A DNA stretch of 64,000 bases from Haloplanus sp. CK5-1 (GCF_037201915.1 NZ_CP147505.1:3100001-3164000), one strand, 5' to 3'; numbered from the stretch's first letter, positions 35,330-44,482 are shown. Program-made: numbers and translations. The notes: generated from the letters alone by a model not told the origin.

Positions 35330-36894
35330 TGTTGCACCTCCGTCAGCCCGAGTCGTTCACGGATGCGGTCACCGAACTGGGTGCTGTCCATGATCAGCGG
35401 GATGAAGAACACGAACACCGAGAGGACGATCAGCACGGCCGAGATGGGGCGTTCGAGGAACACCATCCAGTCGCCCTGGGCCTTGGTCAGCGAGCGACGG
35501 AGGCTGGGCTCCGCCAGCGGCCCGAGCACCAGGCCGATCACCATCGGTGCCACGGAGTAGTTGTACTTCTCGAGGTAGTAGCCGCCGATGCCGAAGATGA
35601 ACATCGTCCAGACGTCGGCCATGATGTTCCGCGTCGCGAACGCGCCGACGATAGTGAACACCATGATCAGCGTCAGTAACAGTTCCCGTGGGACGTGACG
35701 CACCTGGATGAACAGCTTGACGATGGGCTTGTTCAGCAGGAGGATGGCCACGTTCGCCATCAGCAGCGCGGCGAAGATTGTGTACACCAGATCCCCCTGC
35801 GTCGAGATGAGCGCCGGCCCCGGGCGGATGCCGTGCAGGATGAACGCTGCGAGGATGACCGCCGTGGTCGCACTCCCCGGGATGCCGAGGGTCAGGAGGG
35901 GGACGAACGCCCCACTACAGGCGGCGTTGTTGGCCGTCTCGGGGGCGGCGACGCCCTCCGGGACGCCGGTGCCGAACTTCTCGCGGACGTCCTTGGGCAC
36001 CAGCCGCTGGCCGAACGTGTAGCCAAAGAGCGCGCCGGTCGTCGCGCCCGCGCCGGGCAGGACGCCGATGAGCGTCCCCATCACCGAGTTGAACCCGAGG
36101 ATGCGGGAGAAGCGCTTGAAGTAGCTGAACGGCGGGAACATCGACCCGGACGTGGCTTCGGAGAGGTCCGAACCGCCGCCCTCGCCGCCCTCACCGTCCC
36201 CGCCACCGACGAGGCTCCCGCCGCTCTGGACCTGCTTCAGCACCTCGGAGAAGGCGAACACCCCGAGGATCACCGGGATGAAGTCGATGCCACTCGCGAG
36301 GTAGTTGCTCCCGAAGGTGAAGCGGGCCGTCCCCGTGAGCGGGTCGAACCCGAACACGCCGAGGAACAGCCCGAACGACATCATCATCGTCGCCTTCGTC
36401 ACGTTGCCGGCACCGATGGTCGAAACCAGTCCCAGGCCGAGCAGGATGACGGCGAAGAACTCGGGGTCCGAGAGCTGGATCGCGAACTCGGCGAGCGTGG
36501 GCGAGAAGAGGATCAGGATGACCGTCCCCACGATGCCGCCGAACGCGGAGGCGAACACCGCGGTGCTGATCGCTTCCCGCAACTGCCCGTTCTGGTTCAT
36601 CGGGTAGCCGTCGAGGGTCGTCATGATCGCCTCGGGCGCGCCGGGCACCTTGAACAGGATGGCGCTGATCGACCCCGCGTACACCGCGCCCGCGTAGATG
36701 ACCGCGAGCATCATGATCCCCGAGACCGGGTTCAACGCGTAGGTCACCGGGATCATCAGGACCACCGTCATCGTCCCGTTCATGCCCGGAATCGCCCCGC
36801 TCAGCATGCCCAGGGTGATCGCCACCATGAACAGGAGCATGTTGAACGGGGTGAGGATGTTCCCGAACCCGGCGGCGAGATTCTCGATTACCAT
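35326..36894 (-). CDS. tctA: Tripartite tricarboxylate transporter, large membrane subunit TctA
   Basis: The 522-residue protein has about 11-12 helices and the family signature MLSGAIPGMNGTMTVVLMIP and LFKVPGAPEAIMTTLDGYPM near the N-terminus, repeated as GVLPGAGATTGALFGYTFG and GVAAPETANNAACSGAFVPL. These duplicated G-x-x-P-G motifs belong to the transport half-sites. One loop after LKQVQSGGSLVGG is acidic and Gly-rich. It sits between tctC and tctB, and its start overlaps the stop of a small upstream ORF. Confidence 0.93.
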   Translation of the reverse strand: MVIENLAAGFGNILTPFNMLLFMVAITLGMLSGAIPGMNGTMTVVLMIPVTYALNPVSGIMMLAVIYAGAVYAGSISAILFKVPGAPEAIMTTLDGYPMNQNGQLREAISTAVFASAFGGIVGTVILILFSPTLAEFAIQLSDPEFFAVILLGLGLVSTIGAGNVTKATMMMSFGLFLGVFGFDPLTGTARFTFGSNYLASGIDFIPVILGVFAFSEVLKQVQSGGSLVGGGDGEGGEGGGSDLSEATSGSMFPPFSYFKRFSRILGFNSVMGTLIGVLPGAGATTGALFGYTFGQRLVPKDVREKFGTGVPEGVAAPETANNAACSGAFVPLLTLGIPGSATTAVILAAFILHGIRPGPALISTQGDLVYTIFAALLMANVAILLLNKPIVKLFIQVRHVPRELLLTLIMVFTIVGAFATRNIMADVWTMFIFGIGGYYLEKYNYSVAPMVIGLVLGPLAEPSLRRSLTKAQGDWMVFLERPISAVLIVLSVFVFFIPLIMDSTQFGDRIRERLGLTEVQQ

Positions 36895-37010
36895 TACTTG
36901 TCGTACTCCCGCCCCCGGCGACGCGAGGCGTCACGGCCGTGTACCGATGGCCGTGGCTCGCGAACCGACCGGGAGCGTTCGATTTCCGTCGTGGTGTGCT
37001 TGTGACTCAT
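36894..37010 (-). CDS. Possible 38-residue basic peptide coupled to tctA
   Basis: An ORF starting ATG at 37010 reads MSHKHTTTEIERSRSVREP and ends in GREYDK with a TAA that shares its last A with the tctA ATG (TAATG). The tight junction suggests translational coupling, or a leader peptide that controls tctA entry. Against this, the peptide is unusually rich in Arg for a haloarchaeon and I know no homologue. Confidence 0.35.
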   Translation of the reverse strand: MSHKHTTTEIERSRSVREPRPSVHGRDASRRRGREYDK

Positions 37011-37082
37011 TGTGTCTGTCTCCGTTGACAGGTTCCGAAAACGCCGGTGGGCAGGCGATACGGATGGAGGGAAGCCAGGCCG

Positions 37083-38168
37083 TTACGCGTCGTACAACTC
37101 GACGACCTGGTTGTACAGCTCGACCTCTTGGGTCAGGGTCTCCTCGAAGCCGTCCGGACCCTGGAAGCCGTCACGCAGGTAGAGGAGCGTCTCCTGCTCG
37201 AGCTCCTGGTAGGCGTCGCTTTGCATGGCCTCCTCGATCAGGTCGGCCCAGAACTGCTTGGCCGCGTCGTCCGTGCCCGAGCGCACGTTGAAGCCACGCG
37301 AGACGCCGTAGGTGACGTCCCAGCCCTTCTCGCCCGCGGCGGCGACGTCCGGGAACTCGTCGAGGCGCTCCTCGACGCCGACCAGCACGAGGTTGATGTC
37401 GCCCGCCTCGTACTGCTCTTGCAGTTCCTGGATCTCGCCGAACGCGGCGTCAGTCTCGCCGGAGATGACGTCGGTCCGCATCCGACCCGCGTCCTGGTAG
37501 GTCGTGATGTTGGTGTTGTCGAGGATGCCAGCCGCATCGGCCCACAGCACGGAGAACGCCGCGCCGGTGATGCCACCGACCGCGCCGATGGACACCGTGT
37601 TGCCGTTGTTGGCCTTCTCGACGATGGAGTCGATGCTGTCGTGTTCCGCGCCGTCGCGGCCGCTGGTGTAGATCCAGGACGTGTCGTTCTGGACCCGGCA
37701 GACGAAGCCCCAGTCGTCGAGGGTGAAGTCGGCCTGTCCCGTCGCGATGTGCGGCGAGATGGAGTTCGTGCTCGGGAAGAGCGTGTAGCCGTCCGCCGGC
37801 TGGTTCAGGACGCGCTGTGCGGCGTTCAGACCGCCCGCACCCGTGATGTTCTCGAAGGTGAAGGAGGCGTTGATGCCGTTCTCGGACATGATCTCCTCGG
37901 CCGGGTTGAGGACACCGCGGGACATCGTGTCGGTCCCACCACCGGCACCCCACGGGATGATGACGCGGACGTTGCGGTCCGGCCGCCACGAGGAGTCGGT
38001 GAAGCCGACGCTGTCGCCGCCGTCGCCGCCGTCGCCGCCGTCGCCGCCGTCGCCGCCGTCGCCGCCGTCGCCCCCGCCGCCCCCGCCGGAACAACCGGCG
38101 AGACCGACGATACCTGCTGTACCTGCTGCCTTCAGCATCTGCCGTCTGTCCAGATCGTTAGGTCGCAT
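37083..38168 (-). CDS. tctC: Tripartite tricarboxylate transporter, solute-binding lipoprotein TctC
   Basis: The 361-residue protein starts with a Tat-type signal (LDRRQMLKAAGTAGIVGLAG) and a lipobox Cys, then a flexible linker of repeated GGD units, then the binding protein: RNVRVIIPWGAGGGTDTMSR, ADGYTLFPSTNSISPHIATG, SIGAVGGITGAAFSVLWADA and DVISGETDAAFGEI. It should sit outside the membrane and capture a carboxylate for TctAB. ATG 38168 fits the original TATA spacing; ATG 38174 is the alternative. An IS now lies only 15-21 bp upstream and cuts it off from that TATA box. Confidence 0.92.
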   Translation of the reverse strand: MRPNDLDRRQMLKAAGTAGIVGLAGCSGGGGGGDGGDGGDGGDGGDGGDGGDSVGFTDSSWRPDRNVRVIIPWGAGGGTDTMSRGVLNPAEEIMSENGINASFTFENITGAGGLNAAQRVLNQPADGYTLFPSTNSISPHIATGQADFTLDDWGFVCRVQNDTSWIYTSGRDGAEHDSIDSIVEKANNGNTVSIGAVGGITGAAFSVLWADAAGILDNTNITTYQDAGRMRTDVISGETDAAFGEIQELQEQYEAGDINLVLVGVEERLDEFPDVAAAGEKGWDVTYGVSRGFNVRSGTDDAAKQFWADLIEEAMQSDAYQELEQETLLYLRDGFQGPDGFEETLTQEVELYNQVVELYDA

Positions 38169-38188
38169 AGACATCAGTACACACCGAG

Positions 38189-39257
38189 GAGGGTGTCATA
38201 GAACTCTTCTCACACCGTGATGATTGTGCTTCCCGGATTGTCTCCGCGTTCGTAGTTGGTGATTGCGACGACGAGGCGCAGACACAACGCGAGGAACACC
38301 TGCGCTCGTGCATGGACGCGGCCTCGGGCGTGCGTTCGCCCGAGGCCGCAGCCCTTGACTGATTCGTTGGTTCGTTCGACGCCACTCCGGCGGTTGTACG
38401 TCTCGTCTAGCGTTGATTGCTTCAGCTGAACGTCGTTGCTGTGTTTTTCAATGCGGTCTTCTACCCTGTACTCGATATCTTTCGGGTCGTCGGTGTTTCG
38501 TGGATTGTACGGAGCGACTGGCACGACCCCTGCGGCCAGCAGGTGGTCGTGCCAGTCGAGCGTGTCGTAGGCACTGTCTCCAAGCATCCACATCGGTTTC
38601 CCGACGGCGAGCGCGTCACGCGTGACGCGCATCGCCGTCTCTTCTGGTGCTTGTTTGCTCTCGGTGAACTCGGCTGCAATCGGGATCTTTTGCCCGGTTG
38701 AGACGATCGTGCAGCCGTAGCCGTAGTAGTACTCGTCATCGGTTGGATCATAGCACTTCGATGCGTCTGGATCGGCGGGCATCGCTCTCACGTCGGTTGA
38801 ATCGATAGAATACGTCAAGTCGAGCAGGCCCCGCAAGGCGGCCTGCTCGACGAGATGGTCGAAGACCCGGTCAACAACGTGCTCAAGATCAGTGAGGAAT
38901 CGATCGACCGCGTCTCTCGACGGCGGTCGATCGAAGCTACAGCTGAGCCAGACAACGGTGTTGTTCAGTTCTCGTGCAACCGGACGGATACCGTAGATGT
39001 TCTTGTAATAGCAATGGAGAAAGCCACGCATCATCTCGGGCGGCTCAAGATCTCGTGTTCGCCCCGTCTCCGCCGGGGCGAACACGTCGAACCCTTCAAG
39101 AAACTCGAAGGAGAGGTGCTCGAACAACGCCAACGTCTCCGTTTCCACGGCATTGAAGAACGATTCTACCGAAGGATCATCTTGCAGGGTCGCTGAACTC
39201 ATTCCACCTCAGCGTTCACCCTGCTCTTTGGTATGCGAACTGTTCTATGACACCCTC
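38189..39257 (-). mobile_element. Intact IS4/IS5-superfamily insertion sequence
   Basis: The 1,069-bp element has perfect 16-bp terminal inverted repeats GAGGGTGTCATAGAAC (38189-38204 and, as complement, 39242-39257) and is flanked by a direct 6-bp duplication ACCGAG (38183-38188 and 39258-39263). Both features are undamaged and the transposase frame is open, so the insertion is recent. It carries one gene, transcribed towards tctC. Confidence 0.92.
38210..39202 (-). CDS. DDE transposase (IS4/IS5 superfamily)
   Basis: The 330-residue protein has the catalytic triad in LTYSIDSTDVRAMPADPD (first Asp), MWMLGDSAYDTLDWHDHL (second Asp) and RRSGVERTNESVKGCG (Glu), the last with the Y-x2-R-x3-E-x6-K-like pattern of this superfamily. 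It ends ALCLRLVVAITNYERGDN. Length matches one-gene haloarchaeal IS elements. The frame is complete, so the element should be active. Its stop is only 42 bp before the start of tctC. Confidence 0.9.
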   Translation of the reverse strand: MSSATLQDDPSVESFFNAVETETLALFEHLSFEFLEGFDVFAPAETGRTRDLEPPEMMRGFLHCYYKNIYGIRPVARELNNTVVWLSCSFDRPPSRDAVDRFLTDLEHVVDRVFDHLVEQAALRGLLDLTYSIDSTDVRAMPADPDASKCYDPTDDEYYYGYGCTIVSTGQKIPIAAEFTESKQAPEETAMRVTRDALAVGKPMWMLGDSAYDTLDWHDHLLAAGVVPVAPYNPRNTDDPKDIEYRVEDRIEKHSNDVQLKQSTLDETYNRRSGVERTNESVKGCGLGRTHARGRVHARAQVFLALCLRLVVAITNYERGDNPGSTIITV

Positions 39258-39263
39258 ACCGAG

Positions 39264-39509
39264 TGGTATTATAAATAATTTATCTTGCGGTATATGGCCG
39301 GATGAATGTGTACAGTTGACAATGATCAAAACAATTATATCGTATTTTTTTACCCTAAACGTGCCCGTATGATAGGTGTAAATATCGAAAAATGGACGTA
39401 TTGCAGATTCGAAAGTGGAGAGGAATCGGGGGATGTACCGCTGACGGGCGGAGTCGGAATCGAGTTCGTGGGGAGTAGACCGGCGTCGATCACACCACGC
39501 GGCGACCGC
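39264..39509. other. AT-rich intergenic region with the original tctC promoter
   Basis: No gene is visible. The first 180 bp are clearly AT-rich (runs such as ATTATAAATAATTTATC and CGTATTTTTTTACC), in contrast to the surrounding GC-rich coding DNA. This is the usual composition of a haloarchaeal regulatory region and probably included operator sites for the carboxylate transporter operon before the IS insertion. Confidence 0.55.
39268..39282 (-). promoter_or_regulatory. Original TATA box of tctC, stranded by the IS
   Basis: On the minus strand this reads TAAATTATTTATAAT. With the IS and one ACCGAG copy removed, the box ends 18 nt before ATG 38174 and 24 nt before ATG 38168, the spacing of a leaderless promoter. 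In the present arrangement it lies more than 1 kb away and would fire into the transposase gene. Confidence 0.65.
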
Positions 39510-40250
39510 TCAGCCGCCGTCCGCTCTGGTCCCGTCGGCCTCGGGGGTCGCGTAGGTGCGCCGGAGGTACTCGACGACCGAGTCGACGGTGTCGGAGTCG
39601 TAGGTCCAGAACCCGTAGAACGACCCGGGTTGGCGCTCCTCGGCCAGCAACGCGCATTTCGTCTCCTCGACGCCGCCGCCGTCGTAGGCGACGAACCACG
39701 TGTCGTGGACTTCGGTCGCCGTCGAGAGGTGGAGGGTCGGTCCCGTTGGACGATGGATCGCCTCCTCGTCGGGGTGTGCGTAGACGTAGACGTCGAGACC
39801 GCCACGCTCCGCGAGGTGGTCGTACACGTCGGCTTGGGACGCAAAGCGGGAGTAGGTCTGGAACCCGGCGTGGAGTTCGCCGGACGCTCCCCGCCAGGCG
39901 CGGTCCTCGATCTCCTTCGAGGCCGCGACCATCCGCTCCGTGTCGTACGAGGTGAACAGCGTCTCGTCGAGTTCGTCGAGGACGGGATCGTACGTCTCGC
40001 GGGTGAAGTCGGGTTCGACCCCGCGGTTCGTGGCGAGGACGTCGCTCACGTCGATGGCCGTGAGGAAGTCGTCCCCGTGGCTCAACACGGCGTAGTTCCG
40101 GGGGCCGGCAGCGTGTTCCGCCTCCCGGATGTCGAGGTTCCGGTCGGCGAAGTGCTCGCGGAGCGTCGCCGTCACGCCCGCCTCCGGGTTGAACACCGTC
40201 AGCGTCTTCTTCTCGTCTTCGACCGCGGCGATGAACTCGAACAGCCCCAT
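39510..40250 (-). CDS. DICT sensory-domain protein
   Basis: The 246-residue protein starts MGLFEFIAAVEDEKKTLTVF and contains NYAVLSHGDDFLTAIDVSDV, SASKEIEDRAWRG-like ASKEIEDRAWRGASGELHAG, YSRFASQADVYDHLAERGGL and TWFVAYDGGGVEETKCALLA. This is the DICT (diguanylate cyclase and two-component associated) sensory domain in its stand-alone haloarchaeal form. It has no output domain, so it probably acts through a partner. The ligand is unknown. It is divergent from nucS. Confidence 0.8.
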   Translation of the reverse strand: MGLFEFIAAVEDEKKTLTVFNPEAGVTATLREHFADRNLDIREAEHAAGPRNYAVLSHGDDFLTAIDVSDVLATNRGVEPDFTRETYDPVLDELDETLFTSYDTERMVAASKEIEDRAWRGASGELHAGFQTYSRFASQADVYDHLAERGGLDVYVYAHPDEEAIHRPTGPTLHLSTATEVHDTWFVAYDGGGVEETKCALLAEERQPGSFYGFWTYDSDTVDSVVEYLRRTYATPEADGTRADGG

Positions 40251-40356
40251 TCGGGCGTGTAGACGGGCGGCCGCTATTTGTGCTTTTATGCCGTCACGGT
40301 GATCTGCCGCCCCGACACGCCCCTTTTGTGCGACCACGGCGTACGCCCGACGACCG

Positions 40357-41097
40357 ATGACCGTCACCACGCTCCACCGACCCGCCCACCGGGACGCCCT
40401 GACCCACCTCGACGACGCGTTCCAGCGGGGCGACCTGATCACGGTGTTCGGTCGCTGTTCGGTCGAGTACGACGGGCGGGCGGCGAGCAGCCTCGGTCCC
40501 GGGGACCGGCTCCTCGTGCTCAAACCCGACGGGTCGGCACTCGTCCACACCGACGAGGGGCGCACGCCGGTGAACTGGCAACCGCCGGGCTGTGACCACT
40601 TCGCCAGCGTCCGCGACGGGCGACTTCGCGTGCGGAGCGTGCGGCGGTCGCCCGAGGAACTCCTCGACGTGCGCTTCGACCGTGTCCACCACCTCGTGAC
40701 CTACGACGTGACCGACCCCGGCGACTTGGACCTGCGGGGGAGCGAGGCGGACCTCAAAGAGCACGTCCTCGCCCACCCGGACCGGATCGAACCGGGGTTC
40801 GAACCGCTGGCGACCGAGCGCGAGACGGCGGCCGGGCCGATGGACGTCTTCGGCGAGGACGCCGACGGGCGCCCCGTCGTCGTCGAACTGAAGCGACGGC
40901 GGGTCGGGCCGGACGCGGTGGGGCAGCTCCGGCGGTACGTCGACGCCCTGGGTCGGGAGCTCGGCGACGACGAGGTCCGGGGGGTGCTGGTCGCCCCGTC
41001 GGTCACCGACCGCGCGGCGACGCTTCTGGACCGCGAGGGGCTCGAATTCGCACCACTCGACCCCGAGACCGGACGGCCGCCCGACGACGGGGCGTGA
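40357..41097 (+). CDS. nucS: Endonuclease NucS (EndoMS)
   Basis: The 246-residue nuclease has the N-terminal DNA-binding/dimer domain (GDLITVFGRCSVEYDGRAAS, DRLLVLKPDGSALVHTDEG, VNWQPPG) and a RecB-like catalytic domain (SEADLKEHVLAHPDRIEPGF, GPMDVFGEDADGRPVVVELK) with the D-E-x-K residues. NucS/EndoMS cuts both strands at mismatches in archaea and actinobacteria. It occurs here alongside MutS and MutL, so two mismatch systems coexist. The start ATG 40357 precedes the conserved N-terminus. Confidence 0.93.
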   Translation: MTVTTLHRPAHRDALTHLDDAFQRGDLITVFGRCSVEYDGRAASSLGPGDRLLVLKPDGSALVHTDEGRTPVNWQPPGCDHFASVRDGRLRVRSVRRSPEELLDVRFDRVHHLVTYDVTDPGDLDLRGSEADLKEHVLAHPDRIEPGFEPLATERETAAGPMDVFGEDADGRPVVVELKRRRVGPDAVGQLRRYVDALGRELGDDEVRGVLVAPSVTDRAATLLDREGLEFAPLDPETGRPPDDGA

Positions 41098-41161
41098 GAC
41101 GGGGCGTCAACTCTGCACCATCCCCCGCGTTTAACACGGCTCTGGGCGGAACGTTGGACGG

Positions 41162-43855
41162 ATGGATCTACACCACCGGACGATTCGACAGGACGTTCGC
41201 GAACTCGGCGAACTCCTCGGCGACGTACTGGAGGCACAGTCCTCGACGGCGGCGTTCGAGACCGTCGAGGGGCTGCGCGAGGCGGCCATCGACTACCGCG
41301 ACGGGACGGCCGACTCGCGGGACGACCTCCACGCGACCCTCGACGGCCTCGACGCCGACCTCGAGGGCGCGACTGCGCGGGCGTTCACCGCGTACTTCGA
41401 ACTCATCAACCTCGCGGAGGAACGCGAGCGGGTCCGCGACATTCGGCGCGACGCCCAGGAGGGGCGACTCGACGACAGTCAGACGGCGACGGTCGACTCG
41501 CTTGTCGACTCCGACGCCGACGCCGAGACGGTGCAGCGAGTGCTCGACGACGTCCTCATCGAACCGACGTTCACCGCCCACCCGACCGAGGCGCGCCGGA
41601 AGACGATCAAAGCGAAGCTCCGGACGATCACGACGCTCCTCGAATCCCTCGACGAACGCCGGTTGACCGACGCCGAGCGCCGGCGGGCGTGGGGGCAACT
41701 GGAGGCGGAGACGACGGGACTGTGGCAGACCCCACAGGTACGGGACCGGGCGCCCGAACCCGAGGACGAGGCCCGCAACGTCCAGTGGTACCTCGAGAAC
41801 ACGCTGTTCGACGTGGTCGGTGACGTCTACGCCAACTTGGAGGAGACCCTCGCCAACACCTACCCCTCCGTCGACGTGCCGAAACTGTTCGAGTTCCGCT
41901 CGTGGGCGGGGAGCGACCGCGACGGCAACCCGGCCGTGACCGTCGACGTGACGAGCGACACCTTGGAGCGCCAGCGGTCGGTCGTCCTCTCGAAGTACCG
42001 CGACGAACTGAAACGGCTCTCGGGCATCCTCAGTCAGGACGCCGCGTGGATCACGCCCGGCGAGCGGTTCGAGAGGGCCCTGCTCGACGACCGGGAGCGC
42101 CTCCCGGACGTGGCGAGCGAGGCCGAGGAGCGGTATCCCCACGAGTTCTACCGACAGAAACTCCGCTTGATGCGCGAGCGACTCGAACGGGTCGGCGACG
42201 TCCGCCCCGGAGGGTACGACGACGCCGACGAACTGCTCGACGACCTCGAGGCCATCGACGAGAGCCTGCGCCTCAACGACGCCGAGTCCATCGCGGACAC
42301 CTACGTCGCGCCGTTGCTCCGGAAAGTCGACACGTTCGGCTTCGCGCTCGCCAGCCTCGACCTCCGCGACCACCGGGAGAACCACACCGAGGCGGTCGGC
42401 GAGTTGCTGGAGGCCCAAGGTGTCGCGTACCGCGACCGAGACGAGGCCGGGCGGGTCGAGGTCCTCACCGACGCCATCCTGCAGGACGCGCCGGTCGTCG
42501 ACCTGTCCGACCCGGGCGACGTGGGCGAGACGACCGCCCGGGTGTGTGCACGCTTCGAGGCCCTCCGGGAGTGGCAACGGGAGTACGGCGCCGACGCCAT
42601 CGACACCTACTGCATCAGCATGACCGAGGAGCCCAGCCACGTCCTCGAGGTGCTCTTCCTGGCCGACCAGGTCGACGTCGTCGACCTCCCGGAGTACAGC
42701 GGCCTCGACGTGGTCCCCCTGCTCGAGACCGAGAGCGCCCTCGACGGCGCGCACCGCATCATGGGGACGCTGTTCGAGAACGAGGCGTACGCGGCGGCGC
42801 TCGACTGCCGGGACACCACTCAGGAGATCATGCTGGGGTACTCCGACTCGAACAAGGAGAACGGCTTTCTCGCCGCCAACTGGGACCTCTACCGCAATCA
42901 GCGCCGCCTCGCCCGCATCACCGACGAGTTCGACGTGCAGATGCGTCTGTTCCACGGCCGTGGCGGGTCCATCTCGCGGGGCGGCGGTCCGATGCACGAG
43001 GCGATGCTCGCTCTCCCCATCGAGACGGTCACCGGCGAGATCAAGTTCACCGAACAGGGGGAGGCCATCGCGGAGAAGTACGGCAACCCCCGAATCGCCG
43101 AGCGCAACCTCGAACGCATGCTCGACGCGCAGATGCGCGCGCGCCACCAGTCGATGGTCGGTCCGGTCAAGGAGACGCCCGACGCCTGGACCGAGGCGAT
43201 GGAGACGATGGCGACCGCGGCCCGCGAGGAGTACCGCGACCTGCTCGCCGCCGAGGGGTTCATCCCCTTCTTCGAGACGGCGACGCCGATCACCGTCATC
43301 GAGGATCTCAACCTGGGGTCGCGCCCGGCCTCGCGCTCCGACGAGCGGAGCGTCGAGGACCTCCGCGCCATCCCGTGGGTGTTCTCGTGGACGCAGTCGC
43401 GGTGCATCCTCCCCGGGTGGTACGGGGTGGCGACCGGGGTCGACGCCTACCTCGACGACGGCGGGTCGATCGACACCCTCCGGACGATGTACGAGCGGTG
43501 GCCCTTCTTCCGGACCACCCTCGACAACGCGGCACAGGCGATGGCGCGGACGGACATGGAGGTCGCCGAGGCGTACGCCGCCCTCGCGCCCGCCGACCTC
43601 CGCGACCGCTTCGTCCCACGGCTCCGTGACGAACACGACCGCGGCGTCGAGGCCGTCCTCGCGATCACGGAGCGTGACGGCCTCCTCCGGCGCGACTGGT
43701 TCCGGGAGAGCCTCGACCGGCGCAACCCCTACGTCGACCCGCTACACTTCCTGCAGATACGGTTGCTGGGCCGCGACGATCGGACGCCCTCCGAGGAGCG
43801 GACCCTCCGCCTGACGGTCAAGGGGATCGCGGCGGGGATGAAGAACACGGGGTGA
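41162..43855 (+). CDS. ppc: Phosphoenolpyruvate carboxylase
   Basis: The 897-residue enzyme adds bicarbonate to PEP to give oxaloacetate, replenishing the TCA cycle. It is the long bacterial-type form: PTFTAHPTEARRKTI with the catalytic His, FRSWAGSDRDGNPAVT, LGYSDSNKENGFLAANW, FHGRGGSISRGGGPMHEAM and a C-terminus ending LTVKGIAAGMKNTG. It follows nucS by 64 bp on the same strand. ATG 41162 begins the conserved N-terminus. Confidence 0.96.
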   Translation: MDLHHRTIRQDVRELGELLGDVLEAQSSTAAFETVEGLREAAIDYRDGTADSRDDLHATLDGLDADLEGATARAFTAYFELINLAEERERVRDIRRDAQEGRLDDSQTATVDSLVDSDADAETVQRVLDDVLIEPTFTAHPTEARRKTIKAKLRTITTLLESLDERRLTDAERRRAWGQLEAETTGLWQTPQVRDRAPEPEDEARNVQWYLENTLFDVVGDVYANLEETLANTYPSVDVPKLFEFRSWAGSDRDGNPAVTVDVTSDTLERQRSVVLSKYRDELKRLSGILSQDAAWITPGERFERALLDDRERLPDVASEAEERYPHEFYRQKLRLMRERLERVGDVRPGGYDDADELLDDLEAIDESLRLNDAESIADTYVAPLLRKVDTFGFALASLDLRDHRENHTEAVGELLEAQGVAYRDRDEAGRVEVLTDAILQDAPVVDLSDPGDVGETTARVCARFEALREWQREYGADAIDTYCISMTEEPSHVLEVLFLADQVDVVDLPEYSGLDVVPLLETESALDGAHRIMGTLFENEAYAAALDCRDTTQEIMLGYSDSNKENGFLAANWDLYRNQRRLARITDEFDVQMRLFHGRGGSISRGGGPMHEAMLALPIETVTGEIKFTEQGEAIAEKYGNPRIAERNLERMLDAQMRARHQSMVGPVKETPDAWTEAMETMATAAREEYRDLLAAEGFIPFFETATPITVIEDLNLGSRPASRSDERSVEDLRAIPWVFSWTQSRCILPGWYGVATGVDAYLDDGGSIDTLRTMYERWPFFRTTLDNAAQAMARTDMEVAEAYAALAPADLRDRFVPRLRDEHDRGVEAVLAITERDGLLRRDWFRESLDRRNPYVDPLHFLQIRLLGRDDRTPSEERTLRLTVKGIAAGMKNTG

Positions 43856-43951
43856 CGCAGCCACCGAGACGGCCGACCTCGGTCCGCTGACCCCGCAGTA
43901 CGGCATCGAAGGGTTTATTCACCGCCTCGGCTTCGGCTTTGACAAGTAACC

Positions 43952-44482
43952 ATGTCCGACAAACCCGCCTCCATGTACCGGGAGATCGACAAGCCATCGT
44001 ACACGCGACGCGAGTACATCACGGGCATCCCGGGGTCGAAGATCGCACAGCACAACATGGGTAACCTCCAGACCGGGCCCGAGGACTACCCCGTCCACAT
44101 CAGCCTCGAAGTCGAGGAGGAGTGCCAGCTCCGCCACGGCGCGCTCGAAGCCTCGCGCCTGTCGGCCAACCGCCGCCTCCTGAAGGAGGTCGGGCAGGAG
44201 AACTACAAGATGGTGCTCCGGAAGTTCCCCCACGAGGTCATCCGGGAGAACAAGCAGGCCACGGGGGCGGGCGCGGACCGCGTCTCCGACGGGATGCGGC
44301 AGGCGTTCGGCAAGCCGGTCGGGACGGCCGCCCGCATCGACGCCGACGAGACGATCTTCACCTGCTACTGCGATCCCGAGGACGCCGACACGGTCAAGGA
44401 CGCCTTCCGCCGTTCGTACAACAAGATTTCGCCGCCGTGCCGCGTCGTCGTCGAACGGGGCGAACAGTTGCTGGTCGCGTAG
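43952..44482 (+). CDS. rpl10e: 50S ribosomal protein L10e (uL16)
   Basis: The 176-residue protein shows the archaeal/eukaryotic L10e signature: [67 protein letters not shown] and [12 protein letters not shown]. It helps form the peptidyl-transferase/A-site region of the large subunit. Sequence and length are standard. A TATA-like GTTTATT about 37 nt upstream gives it its own promoter. Confidence 0.97.
   Translation: MSDKPASMYREIDKPSYTRREYITGIPGSKIAQHNMGNLQTGPEDYPVHISLEVEEECQLRHGALEASRLSANRRLLKEVGQENYKMVLRKFPHEVIRENKQATGAGADRVSDGMRQAFGKPVGTAARIDADETIFTCYCDPEDADTVKDAFRRSYNKISPPCRVVVERGEQLLVA

Noticed and set aside
37990-38095. GGCGAC repeats in tctC as a mobile or regulatory repeat
   Set aside because: They are in frame and code the flexible Gly-Gly-Asp linker after the lipobox, common in haloarchaeal binding proteins.
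41168-43636. 822-residue open frame antisense to ppc
   Set aside because: It mirrors the codon bias of ppc in a GC-rich genome, has no domain signature, and ppc itself shows every catalytic motif.
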